From: Buttiauxella sp. A111
GTDB taxonomy: Bacteria > Pseudomonadota > Gammaproteobacteria > Enterobacterales > Enterobacteriaceae
Length of the DNA stretch: 64,000 nt
NCBI RefSeq assembly: GCF_014189855.1
Contig: NZ_BJFN01000003.1
Location: 310,001 to 374,000 of the forward strand
Direction of reading: 5' to 3'
Both the position numbers and the translations under genes were made by a program. The notes under the pieces are model-generated. The model was not told the origin of the DNA. It saw only the letters and a list, made by a program, of their open reading frames with translations, and searched no databases. Position 1 is the first letter of the stretch; each line of letters starts with the position of its first letter. Below, piece by piece: positions 25,369 to 35,301 of this stretch.

Positions 25369-26802
25369 ATGAAACTCAAAACTGAATTTTTATCCTTTCC
25401 GGAAGATTTCTGGTGGGGAAGTGCATGGTCTGCCGAGCAGGCTGAAGGCAGGGGCAATACGGGTAAAGGGCGTACTCAGTGGGATATGTCCTGGGATGCG
25501 CACCCAAATCGCTTCTATCATGGCGTGAATACCGACGTGACGACTGATTTTTTCAATCGCTATGTCGATGATATTCAGTTGATGAAGCAAACCGGTCATA
25601 ACTCATTCCGCTTATCTATCTCCTGGGCTCGTCTGTTCCCTCAGGGCGCTGGCGAAGTTTGCGCTGAAGCCGTGACGTTCTACCGGGCCATGCTGAGTGA
25701 AATGGTGGCAGCAGGCATCAAGCCCTTTGCGAACCTGTACCATTTCGATATGCCAGAAGAGATGATGAAGATTGGCGGATGGGAAAACCGAGCCGTTGTC
25801 GATGCTTACGTCAATTTCTGCGCCACCTGCTTCCGTGAATTTGGCGATCTGGTCTTCCATTGGTTTACGTTTAACGAACCACTGGGGCCGGTGCTGGGCG
25901 GGTACATGGAAGATTTCCATTATCCAAACGTTATCGACTTCAAACGCGGCGTGCAGGTAGGTTTCAACACGATTCTCGCCAGTGCCCTGGCAATCAAAGC
26001 GTTCAAAGAACATCAGAATATTCATCCGGATCGCAGCAGCAAAATCGGCATCATTCTTAATCTGAGTCCGACCTACCCACGCTCCGAAAATCCACTTGAT
26101 GTTGAGGCCGCGGTATATGCGGATCTGTTCTACAACCGCAGTTTCCTCGATCCGTCAGTTAAAGGGACTTTCCCAGCCAAACTGGTTGAAACCCTGCGTT
26201 TGCATGACCTGATTCCTTCTCACACCGAAAAAGATCTCTGCGATATTCGCGAAAATACGGTCCAGATCTTAGGTCTCAACTACTACGAACCACGCCGGGT
26301 GAAAGCGCGTTCTCACGCCGTCAATCCTCAGTCCCCATTTATGCCGGAATGGTACTTTGAAAGCTATGTCATGCCTGGCCGTAAATTTAACCCCCATCGC
26401 GGATGGGAGATATACGAACAAGGGATTTACGATCTGTGCATCGATATCCGGGACAACTACGGCAACATCGAATCCTTTATATCTGAAAGCGGAATGGGCG
26501 TGTCAAACGAAGAACGCTTCATGCGCGACGGCCAGGTACAGGACGACTACCGCATCGGTTTTATCCAGAACCATCTGGCCTACCTTCATCAGGCTATTAC
26601 CGACGGATGCAATATTAAAGGCTATCACCTGTGGACATTTATTGACTGCTGGTCATGGATTAACGCCTACAAAAACCGCTATGGATTAGTCAGCCTTGAT
26701 CTGGCCACGCAGCAACGCACCATCAAGAAAAGCGGCGAGTTTTATCAGGCATTGAGCCGGGATAATGGTTTTTCTTTCAACGGGCTGTATGTTGATTTTT
26801 GA
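25369..26802 (+). CDS. Glycoside hydrolase family 1, probable 6-phospho-beta-glucosidase
   Basis: A 477-residue cytoplasmic GH1 enzyme. Acid/base Glu170 is in TFNEP and nucleophile Glu373 in FISESGMG, which deviates from the usual TENG wording but keeps the Glu. The phosphate-binding loop is unusual: at WSWINAYKNRYGL (428-440), Ile431 and Asn436 stand where canonical 6-phospho-enzymes have Ser and Lys, while Tyr438 is kept. Even so, location directly before EIIC and EIIB genes (12 bases, AGGGAAG before ATG) implies a phosphorylated beta-glycoside substrate. An alternative is a GH1 acting on an aryl or disaccharide phosphate held differently. Confidence 0.88.
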   Translation: MKLKTEFLSFPEDFWWGSAWSAEQAEGRGNTGKGRTQWDMSWDAHPNRFYHGVNTDVTTDFFNRYVDDIQLMKQTGHNSFRLSISWARLFPQGAGEVCAEAVTFYRAMLSEMVAAGIKPFANLYHFDMPEEMMKIGGWENRAVVDAYVNFCATCFREFGDLVFHWFTFNEPLGPVLGGYMEDFHYPNVIDFKRGVQVGFNTILASALAIKAFKEHQNIHPDRSSKIGIILNLSPTYPRSENPLDVEAAVYADLFYNRSFLDPSVKGTFPAKLVETLRLHDLIPSHTEKDLCDIRENTVQILGLNYYEPRRVKARSHAVNPQSPFMPEWYFESYVMPGRKFNPHRGWEIYEQGIYDLCIDIRDNYGNIESFISESGMGVSNEERFMRDGQVQDDYRIGFIQNHLAYLHQAITDGCNIKGYHLWTFIDCWSWINAYKNRYGLVSLDLATQQRTIKKSGEFYQALSRDNGFSFNGLYVDF

Positions 26803-26814
26803 GGCGAATACGCA

Positions 26815-28131
26815 ATGAAATTACTTGATCAAGCGGTTAACGTCGCCCAGCGCATCGGCGGGCAGGTCCATTTGCGCTCATTGCGCGATGCATTTGCCAC
26901 CTTAATGCCATTCTTTGTACTGGCAGGCCTGATGGTGCTTCTCAACAACACCCTGATTAAACCAGAAGGGATCCTCTCCGGCTTTATCAGCAACGCGACG
27001 CTCACCCATTGGCAACAGGTGGGGAATTCCATCGTTAATGGCTCGCTTAACTTTATTTCGGTGCTGATTGCTGGGGCGATTGCCTATCACCTTTGCCAGA
27101 ACAAAGGGTATGCGGACCCTATTGCACCGGTATTGCTGTCCATTGCGACTGTCGTCATTTTCATGCCGGAAAGCATTCATTTGACCGACGTACTGACGCA
27201 GAAAAGCGTGACCGTGACGGGCGGGATTTCATTCGCTTCGACGGGATCGGCCGGGATGTTTGTCGGGATCCTGACGGGTCTTGTGGTCACATCGCTTTTC
27301 ATCCGCTTAGCGAATGCAAAACGATTGCAGGTCAATATCAGCGGCGGGGCTATTCCCCCCGCCGTTGTGCGTTCATTCAATACGCTCATCCCCATTATGC
27401 TGACGATGATTGTCTTTGCCCTGTTCTCCTTTGCGGTGCAAAGTCTCAGCGGAATGGACGTCAACACGCTCATCGCAACGTTGATACAGCAACCCTTAAA
27501 ATCCGTAACGACCAGCCTGCCGGGATTCTTGCTGATTACCACTGTGGCTAACCTCTTCTTCTCAGTGGGCATTCATCAGGGCGTTATCTCTGGCGCATTG
27601 CTGGATCCATTCTTGCTAAACAACATGCAGGAAAACACCCTCGCGTTTGCTCAACACCAGGATATTCCCAACATCATCTGTATGGCGTTTAAAGACACCT
27701 TTGGGGTGATGGGCGGATCGGGGAATACCATTGCGCTGCTTATTGCCATTTACCTGTTCAGCCGGAAAGCGGATTACCGTGACATTGCGAAGCTCTCCAC
27801 TGCCCCCTGTCTTTTTAATATCAGTGAGCCGATTATTTTTGGGCTGCCGATAGTCTTTAACCCGGTGCTTATCATCCCGTTCGTCCTGGCTCCCGTCATA
27901 AGCTTAACGACAGCTTATTACGCGACGGCCTGGGGCTGGATTAACCATGTGACGGTTCAGATCCCCTGGACTACGCCACCGATTATCTCCGGATTTCTGG
28001 CAACAGGTGGTGACTGGCGGGCGTCTGTCCTACAGGCTTTGCTGATTGCAATCACCGTTTGCTTCTATCTCCCGTTCCTCAAATTTGCTGAGCGCGTCGC
28101 GATGGCGCAGGCTGCATCATCCCAAGGATAA
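26815..28131 (+). CDS. PTS EIIC, lactose/cellobiose family
   Basis: Membrane permease domain of a cellobiose-type phosphotransferase system, 438 residues with about 10 membrane segments. Family wording includes LRDAFATLMPFFVLAGLMVLLNN near the N-terminus and CLFNISEPIIFGLPIVFNPVLIIPF, the conserved EIIC-Lac/Cel motif, near residue 330. It lies between GH1 and EIIB, 12 and 4 bases apart, in one operon. It should import a beta-glucoside such as cellobiose or an aryl-glucoside. No gene for the matching EIIA is present in the cluster. Confidence 0.92.
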   Translation: MKLLDQAVNVAQRIGGQVHLRSLRDAFATLMPFFVLAGLMVLLNNTLIKPEGILSGFISNATLTHWQQVGNSIVNGSLNFISVLIAGAIAYHLCQNKGYADPIAPVLLSIATVVIFMPESIHLTDVLTQKSVTVTGGISFASTGSAGMFVGILTGLVVTSLFIRLANAKRLQVNISGGAIPPAVVRSFNTLIPIMLTMIVFALFSFAVQSLSGMDVNTLIATLIQQPLKSVTTSLPGFLLITTVANLFFSVGIHQGVISGALLDPFLLNNMQENTLAFAQHQDIPNIICMAFKDTFGVMGGSGNTIALLIAIYLFSRKADYRDIAKLSTAPCLFNISEPIIFGLPIVFNPVLIIPFVLAPVISLTTAYYATAWGWINHVTVQIPWTTPPIISGFLATGGDWRASVLQALLIAITVCFYLPFLKFAERVAMAQAASSQG

Positions 28132-28135
28132 GAAA

Positions 28136-28438
28136 ATGATTAAAATAATGCTCGTTTGTAACGCCGGTATGTCCACCAGCATGCTGATGAATAAAATGGT
28201 TGAGGCGGCTAAGCAACAAGATATTGAAGCTGATATCTGGGCCATTCCTGACGCTAAGCTCAATGAGGAGTGGAAAAAAGCTGACGTTATCCTGCTGGGA
28301 CCGCAGGTGAGTTATCTTAAATCGCGCGTTGAGACGATCACGGCGGGTAGCGTTCCTGTGGAGGCGATTCCTATGCTGGATTATGGCCGTATGAACGGGC
28401 CGGGCGTGCTTGCTATGGCCATCAAGATGAAAAAATAA
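28136..28438 (+). CDS. PTS EIIB, lactose/cellobiose family
   Basis: A 100-residue cytoplasmic phosphotransfer protein. The phosphorylated Cys8 is in the loop LVCNAGMSTS, followed by the Rossmann-like EIIB-cellobiose fold (DVILLGPQVSY at about residue 57). It accepts phosphate from an EIIA-Cel and passes it to the sugar carried by EIIC. The start ATG is 5 bases after the EIIC stop region with AAGGATAAGA in between. It is the last gene of the GH1-EIIC-EIIB operon; a weak stem AGGGAG/CTCCCT follows at 28451-28468. Confidence 0.92.
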   Translation: MIKIMLVCNAGMSTSMLMNKMVEAAKQQDIEADIWAIPDAKLNEEWKKADVILLGPQVSYLKSRVETITAGSVPVEAIPMLDYGRMNGPGVLAMAIKMKK

Positions 28439-28710
28439 CGACTGATTTTCAGGGAGTTTCGGCTCCCTTCCCCACCCTCTCCTTCCCCCCTTATCTCGTC
28501 TTTCAGATATCCAACATTGCTTCCAATTCTCCGATATAAAATCTGTAAAAGTAGACATTCGACGTTTTTTCGTCTAAAAGTTCTGCGGTTGGCACTAGAC
28601 AAAACCAGCTATCTCATAATAATTGCTGAATGTTAAAGAGCGGCAAGTCAGATAACCGCCGGGCATTTCGCGACTCATAAAAACAACGACACACCTTCTT
28701 TGGAGAATTT

Positions 28711-30264
28711 ATGCAATCCTCGGTTAACAAAAACGAGAGCCGAACCTTCTTCGGCCATCCTTATCCTCTAGGCTCACTATTCTTCACTGAGATGTGGGAG
28801 CGGTTCTCATTTTATGGGATCCGTCCCTTACTCATTCTGTTCATGGCTGCGACGGTTTACGACGGCGGCCTGGGCCTTGCGCGGGAAAACGCATCGGCAA
28901 TCGTCGGTATCTTTGCGGGCTGTATGTATCTGGCCGCACTGCCTGGTGGTTGGCTGGCGGATAACTGGCTTGGGCAGCAGAAAGCCGTCTGGTACGGTTC
29001 GATTCTCATTGCCATCGGACACCTGTCGATAGCGTTGTCCGCCGTGTTTGGCAACAACCTGTTCTTTATCGGCCTGATGTTTATTGTTCTTGGCTCTGGC
29101 CTGTTCAAGACGTGCATCTCGGTCATGGTGGGAACGCTATATAAGAAAGGTGATGCGCGCCGTGACGGCGGTTTCTCACTGTTCTATATGGGCATCAATA
29201 TTGGTTCGTTTATCGCGCCGCTGGTTTCCGGCTGGCTGATAAAAACCCACGGTTGGCATTGGGGCTTTGGTATCGGTGGTATCGGTATGCTGGTGGCGCT
29301 GATCATCTTCCGCGTCTATGCCGTTCCGGCGATGAAACGTTACGACAGCGAAGTTGGCCTGGATTCCACCTGGAACAATCCAGTTTCGAAGAAAAACGGT
29401 GTAGGTGCCTGGTTGCTGGTACTGGCGGCCGGTGTGGCGATTGTCGTTACGCTGATATCGCAAGGTGTGATCGTCATTAACCCCGTCGCGGTTGCCAGCG
29501 TACTGGTGTACGTAATTGCGGCCTCCGTTGCCTGCTATTTTATCTACCTGTTTATGTTCGCAGGCCTTAACCGTAAAGAGCGCGCCAGACTGCTGGTTTG
29601 CTTCATTCTGTTAGTTTCTGCGGCCTTCTTCTGGTCCGCATTTGAGCAGAAACCGACCTCATTCAACCTCTTTGCTAACGACTATACCGACCGCATGATC
29701 GGCGATTTTGAGATCCCGGCAGTGTGGTTCCAGTCTATCAATGCGCTGTTTATCATTTTACTGGCGCCAGTATTTAGCTGGGCATGGCCTTCGCTGGCGC
29801 GGAAAAACATCCGCCCAAGCAGCATCACCAAGTTTATCATCGGCATTCTGTGCGCGGCTGCGGGCTTTGGTCTGATGATGATGGCGGCACAAAATGTTCT
29901 GAACAGCGGCGGAGCTGGCGTATCGCCATTCTGGCTGGTGGGAAGCATTCTGATGCTGACACTCGGCGAGCTGTGCCTGAGCCCAATTGGTCTGGCGACC
30001 ATGACGCTGCTGGCTCCGGAAAGAATGCGTGGCCAGATGATGGGGCTATGGTTCTGCGCCAGTGCGCTGGGCAACCTGGCGGCAGGTCTGATTGGCGGTC
30101 ACGTGAAAGCCGATCAGCTGGATATGCTGCCTAACCTCTTCGCGCGTTGTTCCATTGCGCTGCTGATCTGTGCTGCGGTACTGTTCGTGCTGATTATTCC
30201 AGTACGTAAAATGCTGGAAAATACCCAGGTGAAGACGGAAAACAAACCGGTAACCGAGGCTTAA
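28711..30264 (+). CDS. POT-family peptide:H+ symporter
   Basis: Inner-membrane proton-coupled di/tripeptide importer of 517 residues with 12-14 membrane segments. It has the POT proton-coupling motif EMWERFSFYG (ExxERFxxYG) at about residue 29, GGWLADNWLG after segment 2, and the second signature KKGDARRDGGFSLFYMGINIGSF. Within the family it is not one I can tie with certainty to DtpA, B, C or D; it belongs to a type often labelled DtpT. GGAG lies before the ATG. It is monocistronic, closed by a strong terminator. A second POT gene (dtpC) is 3.5 kb downstream. Confidence 0.9.
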   Translation: MQSSVNKNESRTFFGHPYPLGSLFFTEMWERFSFYGIRPLLILFMAATVYDGGLGLARENASAIVGIFAGCMYLAALPGGWLADNWLGQQKAVWYGSILIAIGHLSIALSAVFGNNLFFIGLMFIVLGSGLFKTCISVMVGTLYKKGDARRDGGFSLFYMGINIGSFIAPLVSGWLIKTHGWHWGFGIGGIGMLVALIIFRVYAVPAMKRYDSEVGLDSTWNNPVSKKNGVGAWLLVLAAGVAIVVTLISQGVIVINPVAVASVLVYVIAASVACYFIYLFMFAGLNRKERARLLVCFILLVSAAFFWSAFEQKPTSFNLFANDYTDRMIGDFEIPAVWFQSINALFIILLAPVFSWAWPSLARKNIRPSSITKFIIGILCAAAGFGLMMMAAQNVLNSGGAGVSPFWLVGSILMLTLGELCLSPIGLATMTLLAPERMRGQMMGLWFCASALGNLAAGLIGGHVKADQLDMLPNLFARCSIALLICAAVLFVLIIPVRKMLENTQVKTENKPVTEA

Positions 30265-30270
30265 GCAGTA

Positions 30271-30301
30271 ATGAGGCCGATCGAGAGATCGGCCTCATTT
30301 T
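30271..30301. terminator. Terminator of the POT gene, shared with DUF1294
   Basis: ATGAGGCCGATC-GAGA-GATCGGCCTCAT is followed by TTTTA; it lies between convergent genes. Confidence 0.92.
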
Positions 30302-30656
30302 ATAAAGAGTAATGAGTCACATCGAGCGTGACAAAACGAGATAGCACCACCAATACCACGATATTCAACACCACACTGATAATGAAGTAAGTTTTGAATG
30401 GCTGCTTTTGCGTTTTATGGCGAAAGATTTGCTGACCCAAAATGGCGCAAGGCCACCCACCGACAAAACCAAACATCAACAATGTAGACTCCGGCACGCG
30501 GCGCCAAGCTTTTCGTGCAGCCATTTTATCCGCACCGTAAATCACCAAAGTCAGGATGTTGGCAAGCAAGAACCACATAACATAAGGGTGAGGCAAGAAT
30601 GCGCTCCCTATCGCCGCGAAGGCCAGAAGCAAATAACAGAAACGATTGAGGTTCAT
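30300..30656 (-). CDS. DUF1294 membrane protein
   Basis: About 118 residues with four hydrophobic segments and the DUF1294 signature: YGADKMAARKAWRRVPE, then FGFVGGWPCAILGQQIFRHKTQK and F-K-x-YF. The function of the family is unknown; members in other bacteria may be fused to a cold-shock domain, which is absent here. The start is either ATG 30656 (taken) or GTG 30668; neither has a strong ribosome-binding site. It is monocistronic and convergent with the peptide transporter. Confidence 0.85.
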   Translation of the reverse strand: MNLNRFCYLLLAFAAIGSAFLPHPYVMWFLLANILTLVIYGADKMAARKAWRRVPESTLLMFGFVGGWPCAILGQQIFRHKTQKQPFKTYFIISVVLNIVVLVVLSRFVTLDVTHYSL

Positions 30657-30859
30657 ACCGTTAACCACAGGGTTCTCAGCTAAAAAAGATGCGCGATTAT
30701 ACCCGATTAAGAAAGCGCTGAGTCATCTCCCTGCATTGACATCCGCCTGGTCAAACGCTTCACTATTCCGTTGTCGTTAATAAAACCTGCCCGGCGTTTC
30801 AGCAGGCGGGTTCGCGTTTGAATAATCAGAACAACATGACGTTATTAAAGGGATGAATC

Positions 30860-31930
30860 ATGAATAAATGGAAAGACAGACGGAAAGTTTTCAATAAGCG
30901 CAGCCCTGGGCTTTTTATTGCAGGCCTGTTATTAGCCGTATCACAAGGCGCAGTTGCAGCACCTTCGCCGGAATCATTAAGTTTCACGCATAAAGACTGG
31001 GATCTGGTTTGTGATAACACCCTAACCTGCCGTGCAGTTGGCTACTCAGCAGATGATGTTGATCCTGCGGTAACGGTCCTGATTACGCGAACCGCGGGGC
31101 CATCGACGCCGGTGACCAACCTGGTAATGCCTGGAGATTATGACGGCGAAGCGGCGACCAAAACGGCCGGAGCGCCACAACTGCTGATAGATAAGCACTC
31201 TCTTGGCAAGCTTTTAGCGGTCGATGGCGATGCCTGGAAAATGAGTGAAACGCAATTCACCGCCTTTAAGCAGGCACTGCGCCGCGACAGCAAAATCAGC
31301 TTTAAAAACAATCTGCATGAATACCCTTTCTCCGGCGCGGGCTCCAGCGCGGTATTGCTGAAAATGGATGATGTTCAGGGCCGCGTGGGCACGACGGGTG
31401 CGCTGATAAAGCAAGGGAGCAACAGCGAATCTGATGTCAAAATGGCTGTTCCGCAGCCGGTTATAGTGAAAGCCCCGGTGCGCGACAAAAAAAGCCGTGA
31501 CATGACGCCTCAGGAAACCGCACTGATTAAACCGGCGTTGCTCGATCTTGTCGGTAAAAATAGTGACTGCGATGACCAGCGACTCAATGAAACATGGCAA
31601 ATCGCGAGCCTCAATGAAAAGCAATCACTGGTCATTGCGCCTTGCTGGATGGCGGCATACAACTTTGGCGATGAGTATTTTGTGATCAACAATGATATGT
31701 CGAGCCCTCCTGTGCTGGTGACAGACAGCGCAACCTCCTATGAGGATGGCATTGTTGGATTTTTCATGAAAGGCCGGGGATTGGGTGACTGCCTGAGCCT
31801 GCAAGAATGGGCATGGGATGGCGAACGTTTCGTACCCAGTGCGGCACAGGATACCGGACGTTGTCGGCTGATCCGACCGGGTGGCGCATGGGAGTTACCG
31901 ACACTGACCACCAGAGTCGTCACACGCTGA
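30860..31930 (+). CDS. DUF1176 exported protein
   Basis: A 356-residue protein with a probable signal peptide: a basic start (MNKWKDRRKVFNKR), the hydrophobic stretch GLFIAGLLLAVSQGAVAA, and cleavage before APSPES. The mature part fits DUF1176 (SFTHKDWDLVCDNTLTCRAVGY at its start, GLGDCLSLQEWAWDG near the end) and has several cysteines expected to form disulfides in the periplasm. The function is unknown. It sits alone, convergent with lysU, and shares a terminator with it. Confidence 0.85.
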   Translation: MNKWKDRRKVFNKRSPGLFIAGLLLAVSQGAVAAPSPESLSFTHKDWDLVCDNTLTCRAVGYSADDVDPAVTVLITRTAGPSTPVTNLVMPGDYDGEAATKTAGAPQLLIDKHSLGKLLAVDGDAWKMSETQFTAFKQALRRDSKISFKNNLHEYPFSGAGSSAVLLKMDDVQGRVGTTGALIKQGSNSESDVKMAVPQPVIVKAPVRDKKSRDMTPQETALIKPALLDLVGKNSDCDDQRLNETWQIASLNEKQSLVIAPCWMAAYNFGDEYFVINNDMSSPPVLVTDSATSYEDGIVGFFMKGRGLGDCLSLQEWAWDGERFVPSAAQDTGRCRLIRPGGAWELPTLTTRVVTR

Positions 31931-31938
31931 GTCATAAA

Positions 31939-31972
31939 AAAGCCCCCTGGCTTTCAAGAGCGAGGGGGCTTT
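31939..31972. terminator. Bidirectional terminator, DUF1176 / lysU
   Basis: AAAGCCCCCT (31939-31948) pairs with AGGGGGCTTT (31963-31972), with A and T runs outside on each side. Confidence 0.9.
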
Positions 31973-31987
31973 TGTCTTTACTGAGAC

Positions 31988-33505
31988 TTACTTCTGCGGA
32001 CGCATCGCCGGGAACAGGATAACGTCGCGAATAGTGTGGCTGTTGGTAAACAGCATCACCATACGGTCGATACCGATACCCAGACCCGCCGTTGGCGGCA
32101 GGCCATATTCCAGCGCAGTCACGTAGTCTTCGTCATAGAACATCGCTTCATCGTCACCAATCGCTTTCGCGTTCACCTGCTCGAGGAAACGCTCAGCCTG
32201 ATCTTCGGCATCGTTGAGCTCGCTAAAGCCATTACCGATTTCACGTCCACCGATGAAGAACTCAAAGCGGTCAGTGACTTCCGGGTTCACGTCATTACGG
32301 CGCGCCAGTGGAGACACCTCAGCCGGATACTCGGTGATAAAGGTCGGCTGAATCAGGTGCGCTTCAGCGACTTCGTCAAAGATTTCAGTGACGATGCGGC
32401 CCAGGCCCCAGCTCTTCTCAACGTGAATACCGATGGATTCGGCGATGGCTTTCGCCGCATCGAAGTTATCCAGATCCGCCATGTCAGTTTCCGGGCGGTA
32501 TTTCTTGATAGCTTCGCGCATGGTCATTTTTTCAAACGGCTTACCGAAATCGAAGGTCCGATCGCCATAAGGCACTTCTGTTTTACCCAACACAGTCAGC
32601 GCCAGGGTACGGAACAACGATTCAGTCAGTTCGATCAGATCTTTGTAGTCCGCATACGCCATATAGAGTTCCATCATGGTGAACTCTGGGTTGTGACGTA
32701 CGGAGATCCCTTCATTACGGAAGTTACGGTTGATCTCGAATACACGCTCGAAGCCGCCCACCACCAGACGTTTCAGATACAGTTCCGGCGCGATGCGCAG
32801 ATACATATCCATATCCAGCGCGTTGTGATGGGTGATGAACGGACGTGCAGATGCGCCGCCTGGGATCACCTGCATCATTGGGGTTTCGACTTCCATAAAG
32901 CCGCGTTCCACCATGAACTGGCGCATCGTGGCGAGGATTTTCGAACGCACTTTAAACGTGTGACGCGATTCGTCGTTGGAGATCAAATCCAGATAACGCT
33001 GACGGTAACGCGCTTCTTGATCCTGCAAACCGTGGAATTTATCCGGCAACGGGCGCAGCGATTTCGTCAGCAGACGCAACTCGGTGCAATGAATAGAAAG
33101 CTCACCAGTTTGGGTTTTGAACAGCGTACCGCGCGCGGCAATAATGTCGCCAAGGTCCCATTTTTTAAACTGTTCGTTGTAGAGCCCCTCCGGCAGAGAA
33201 TCACGGGCGACATACAGCTGAATACGGCCCCCCATATCCTGCAAGGTAACGAAAGAAGCTTTCCCCATGATGCGACGGGTCATCATACGACCAGCAACAG
33301 AGACTTCAACGTTCAGGGAGACGAGTTCTTCGTTATCCTTGCCATCGAATTCAGTGTGCAATTGGTCAGAGGTATGGTCACGACGAAAATCATTCGGGAA
33401 TGGGATACCCTGCTCACGAAGTTGAGCCAGCTTTTCACGGCGGGTTTTCAGTTCATTATTAAGGTCAATTGCCTCATCGGCACGTTGTGCTTGTTGTTCA
33501 GACAT
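31988..33505 (-). CDS. lysU: Lysyl-tRNA synthetase, inducible form (LysU)
   Basis: Class II lysyl-tRNA synthetase of 505 residues that charges tRNA-Lys with lysine and can make diadenosine polyphosphates. It has an N-terminal OB-fold anticodon domain, then class II motif 2 ([20 protein letters not shown]) and motif 3 ([12 protein letters not shown]). The call LysU rather than LysS rests on context: prfB, the partner of lysS, is absent, and dtpC-cadA-cadB-cadC follow exactly as beside E. coli lysU. LysU is heat- and acid-inducible and Lrp-regulated in E. coli. A lysS relocation cannot be excluded from one window. Confidence 0.93.
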   Translation of the reverse strand: MSEQQAQRADEAIDLNNELKTRREKLAQLREQGIPFPNDFRRDHTSDQLHTEFDGKDNEELVSLNVEVSVAGRMMTRRIMGKASFVTLQDMGGRIQLYVARDSLPEGLYNEQFKKWDLGDIIAARGTLFKTQTGELSIHCTELRLLTKSLRPLPDKFHGLQDQEARYRQRYLDLISNDESRHTFKVRSKILATMRQFMVERGFMEVETPMMQVIPGGASARPFITHHNALDMDMYLRIAPELYLKRLVVGGFERVFEINRNFRNEGISVRHNPEFTMMELYMAYADYKDLIELTESLFRTLALTVLGKTEVPYGDRTFDFGKPFEKMTMREAIKKYRPETDMADLDNFDAAKAIAESIGIHVEKSWGLGRIVTEIFDEVAEAHLIQPTFITEYPAEVSPLARRNDVNPEVTDRFEFFIGGREIGNGFSELNDAEDQAERFLEQVNAKAIGDDEAMFYDEDYVTALEYGLPPTAGLGIGIDRMVMLFTNSHTIRDVILFPAMRPQK

Positions 33506-33772
33506 GTTGGTTCCTCATAACCCTGCTTTCATACTTGTTTCGATAAAGTGAACCTGGCCACTATCCTGAGTACAATCGCTCTCAGGCATCATCGTCAAAT
33601 ATCGAGCGATAGAATGTTACTTAACCAGGTCTAATTTCAGTCTGATATCACTCAGACACAAACAAACTAAAGTTATTTCATCGACTTTCTACACTATTAC
33701 CAGAATATCCTCCTCCTAACTATGACGCAGTGCAAGGAGCAGGCTTACACCTGCTCTCTGTATGGGTAAAAA

Positions 33773-35242
33773 TTAATCGCCTCGGGATTCATGCAAACAT
33801 GGGACCGGCGGGGAAAACAGCAGCCGGCCTGCGATAACCAACAGCACAATCACCGCCACGCAGCCAATCGTCCACTCGCCCATTTGCGAGAAAAAGTGCT
33901 GGTAAGCGGCAATCGCCGTTTCACTGATATGTGACTCGGTAGTCTGTTGCGCTACCAGGCCCGCCAGCCAGTTCGCGACGGCTCCGGTCGCCAGCATATA
34001 AATTCCGGTCAACATGCCGGTCACGCCCGGCATATTCAGACGGGTGATCTGCGCCATGGCCACTGGGTCAATAAACAGTTCGGCAAAGCCCATCAGCGCC
34101 AGTCCGCCCACCATCAGCCCCATTGAAGCGTGACCATCGACGGTGCCATGACGGGCATTGAGCGCCAGCAGCATAAATCCACAGCCCATCATCAGCAGGC
34201 CAAAGGCAAATTTCAGCCACACGCGAAGCACGGAACGGGTCTTTCCTTCTGGGCGAATCAGCCACGCCAGCACTACGCCACCCGCCATGACGGCAACAGC
34301 GTTAACCGACTGGAACAGCGCCGTCGGCACTTCAATATTGAGCAAGCGGCGGCTAACAAAGTTGTCGATAAACAGGCTGATAGAGCTTCCGCCCTGCTGG
34401 GCCAGAACCCAGAACAGTGTGCCCGTCAGCATCAGCAGAACGATTTGCCACAGCGCACGACGGTGCTGCGGCGATGACACCATGATCCGCGCCACCATCT
34501 GGGCCGCAAAGAGACACACGATCGCCAGCAGATAACCGGCCCCGTTATTTTCGAGGAGCAGCGTGAAAAACACCGGTGCCACACACAGCATCACCACCAA
34601 CCAACCCCAGGTTGGCAGCACAAACTTCACGGCGCACAGCGCCTGTTTGTCGATGCCACGGGTGTGGCTGAAATGGCGATGTCCGCTTAAAAAAATCAGC
34701 AGGCCGATAAACATGCCGATCCCCGCCAGTGCAAAACCGATATGCCAGCCATACCACTGCGCCGTCAGTCCACAGGCGATCGGGGCGGCAATCGATCCTA
34801 CGTTCCCCGCCGCGTAAAGCAGCGAAAAACCGCCGTCGCGACGATGGTCGTCAGCGGCGTACAGTTCGCCGAGCAGGCAACTGATATTGGATTTGAACAG
34901 ACCATAGCCACAAATAATGATCGCCAGCGCGAGGTACAAGCTCCAGATTGAATCAGATTCAAAGCCCAGCACCACATGGCCGAGCGTCATCAACAGCGCA
35001 CCGGCAATGACCGCCGTGCGATTGCCGAGCAGGCGGTCGGCAAGCCAGCCGCCAAGAATAGGTGTTACGTAAACCAGAGAAGCGTAAGCGCTGAAAAGAC
35101 TGATGGCGTGGCTGTCATCAAAGCCAAGCTGATGGGTGAGATAAAGGATGAGTAAGGCACGCATGCCGTAAAAGCTGAAGTATTCCCAGATTTGAATCGC
35201 GACGATGTAATAGATCGCGCGCGGCTGTGAGGGTGTTTTCAT
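33773..35242 (-). CDS. dtpC: Dipeptide/tripeptide permease C
   Basis: POT-family proton:peptide symporter of about 489 residues (E. coli DtpC, formerly YjdL, has 485). It opens MKTPSQPRAIYYIVAIQIWEYFSFYGMRALL; the coupling motif reads EYFSFYG, the DtpC variant of ExxERFxxYG. E. coli DtpC prefers dipeptides with a lysine, which fits its position next to lysine decarboxylase. The start is ATG 35242 with AAGGAG upstream; an in-frame ATG at 35284 is too far from any site. It follows cadA by 59 bases on the same strand and may be partly co-transcribed with cadBA. Confidence 0.95.
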   Translation of the reverse strand: MKTPSQPRAIYYIVAIQIWEYFSFYGMRALLILYLTHQLGFDDSHAISLFSAYASLVYVTPILGGWLADRLLGNRTAVIAGALLMTLGHVVLGFESDSIWSLYLALAIIICGYGLFKSNISCLLGELYAADDHRRDGGFSLLYAAGNVGSIAAPIACGLTAQWYGWHIGFALAGIGMFIGLLIFLSGHRHFSHTRGIDKQALCAVKFVLPTWGWLVVMLCVAPVFFTLLLENNGAGYLLAIVCLFAAQMVARIMVSSPQHRRALWQIVLLMLTGTLFWVLAQQGGSSISLFIDNFVSRRLLNIEVPTALFQSVNAVAVMAGGVVLAWLIRPEGKTRSVLRVWLKFAFGLLMMGCGFMLLALNARHGTVDGHASMGLMVGGLALMGFAELFIDPVAMAQITRLNMPGVTGMLTGIYMLATGAVANWLAGLVAQQTTESHISETAIAAYQHFFSQMGEWTIGCVAVIVLLVIAGRLLFSPPVPCLHESRGD

Positions 35243-35301
35243 GAGGTCTCCTTGCTGCGTGAAAAAAGGGAAGTGGCAAGCCACTTCCCCTGGAGCTTCA
35301 A

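Noticed and set aside
31988-33505. Assignment of the lysyl-tRNA synthetase gene as lysS.
   Set aside because: prfB and recJ-side context are missing and the cad/dtpC neighbours match lysU.
32036-33520. A 494-codon open frame on the plus strand, opposite lysU.
   Set aside because: It is the antisense shadow of a highly biased essential-type gene; its product is rich in His, Phe, Arg and Gln without any domain.
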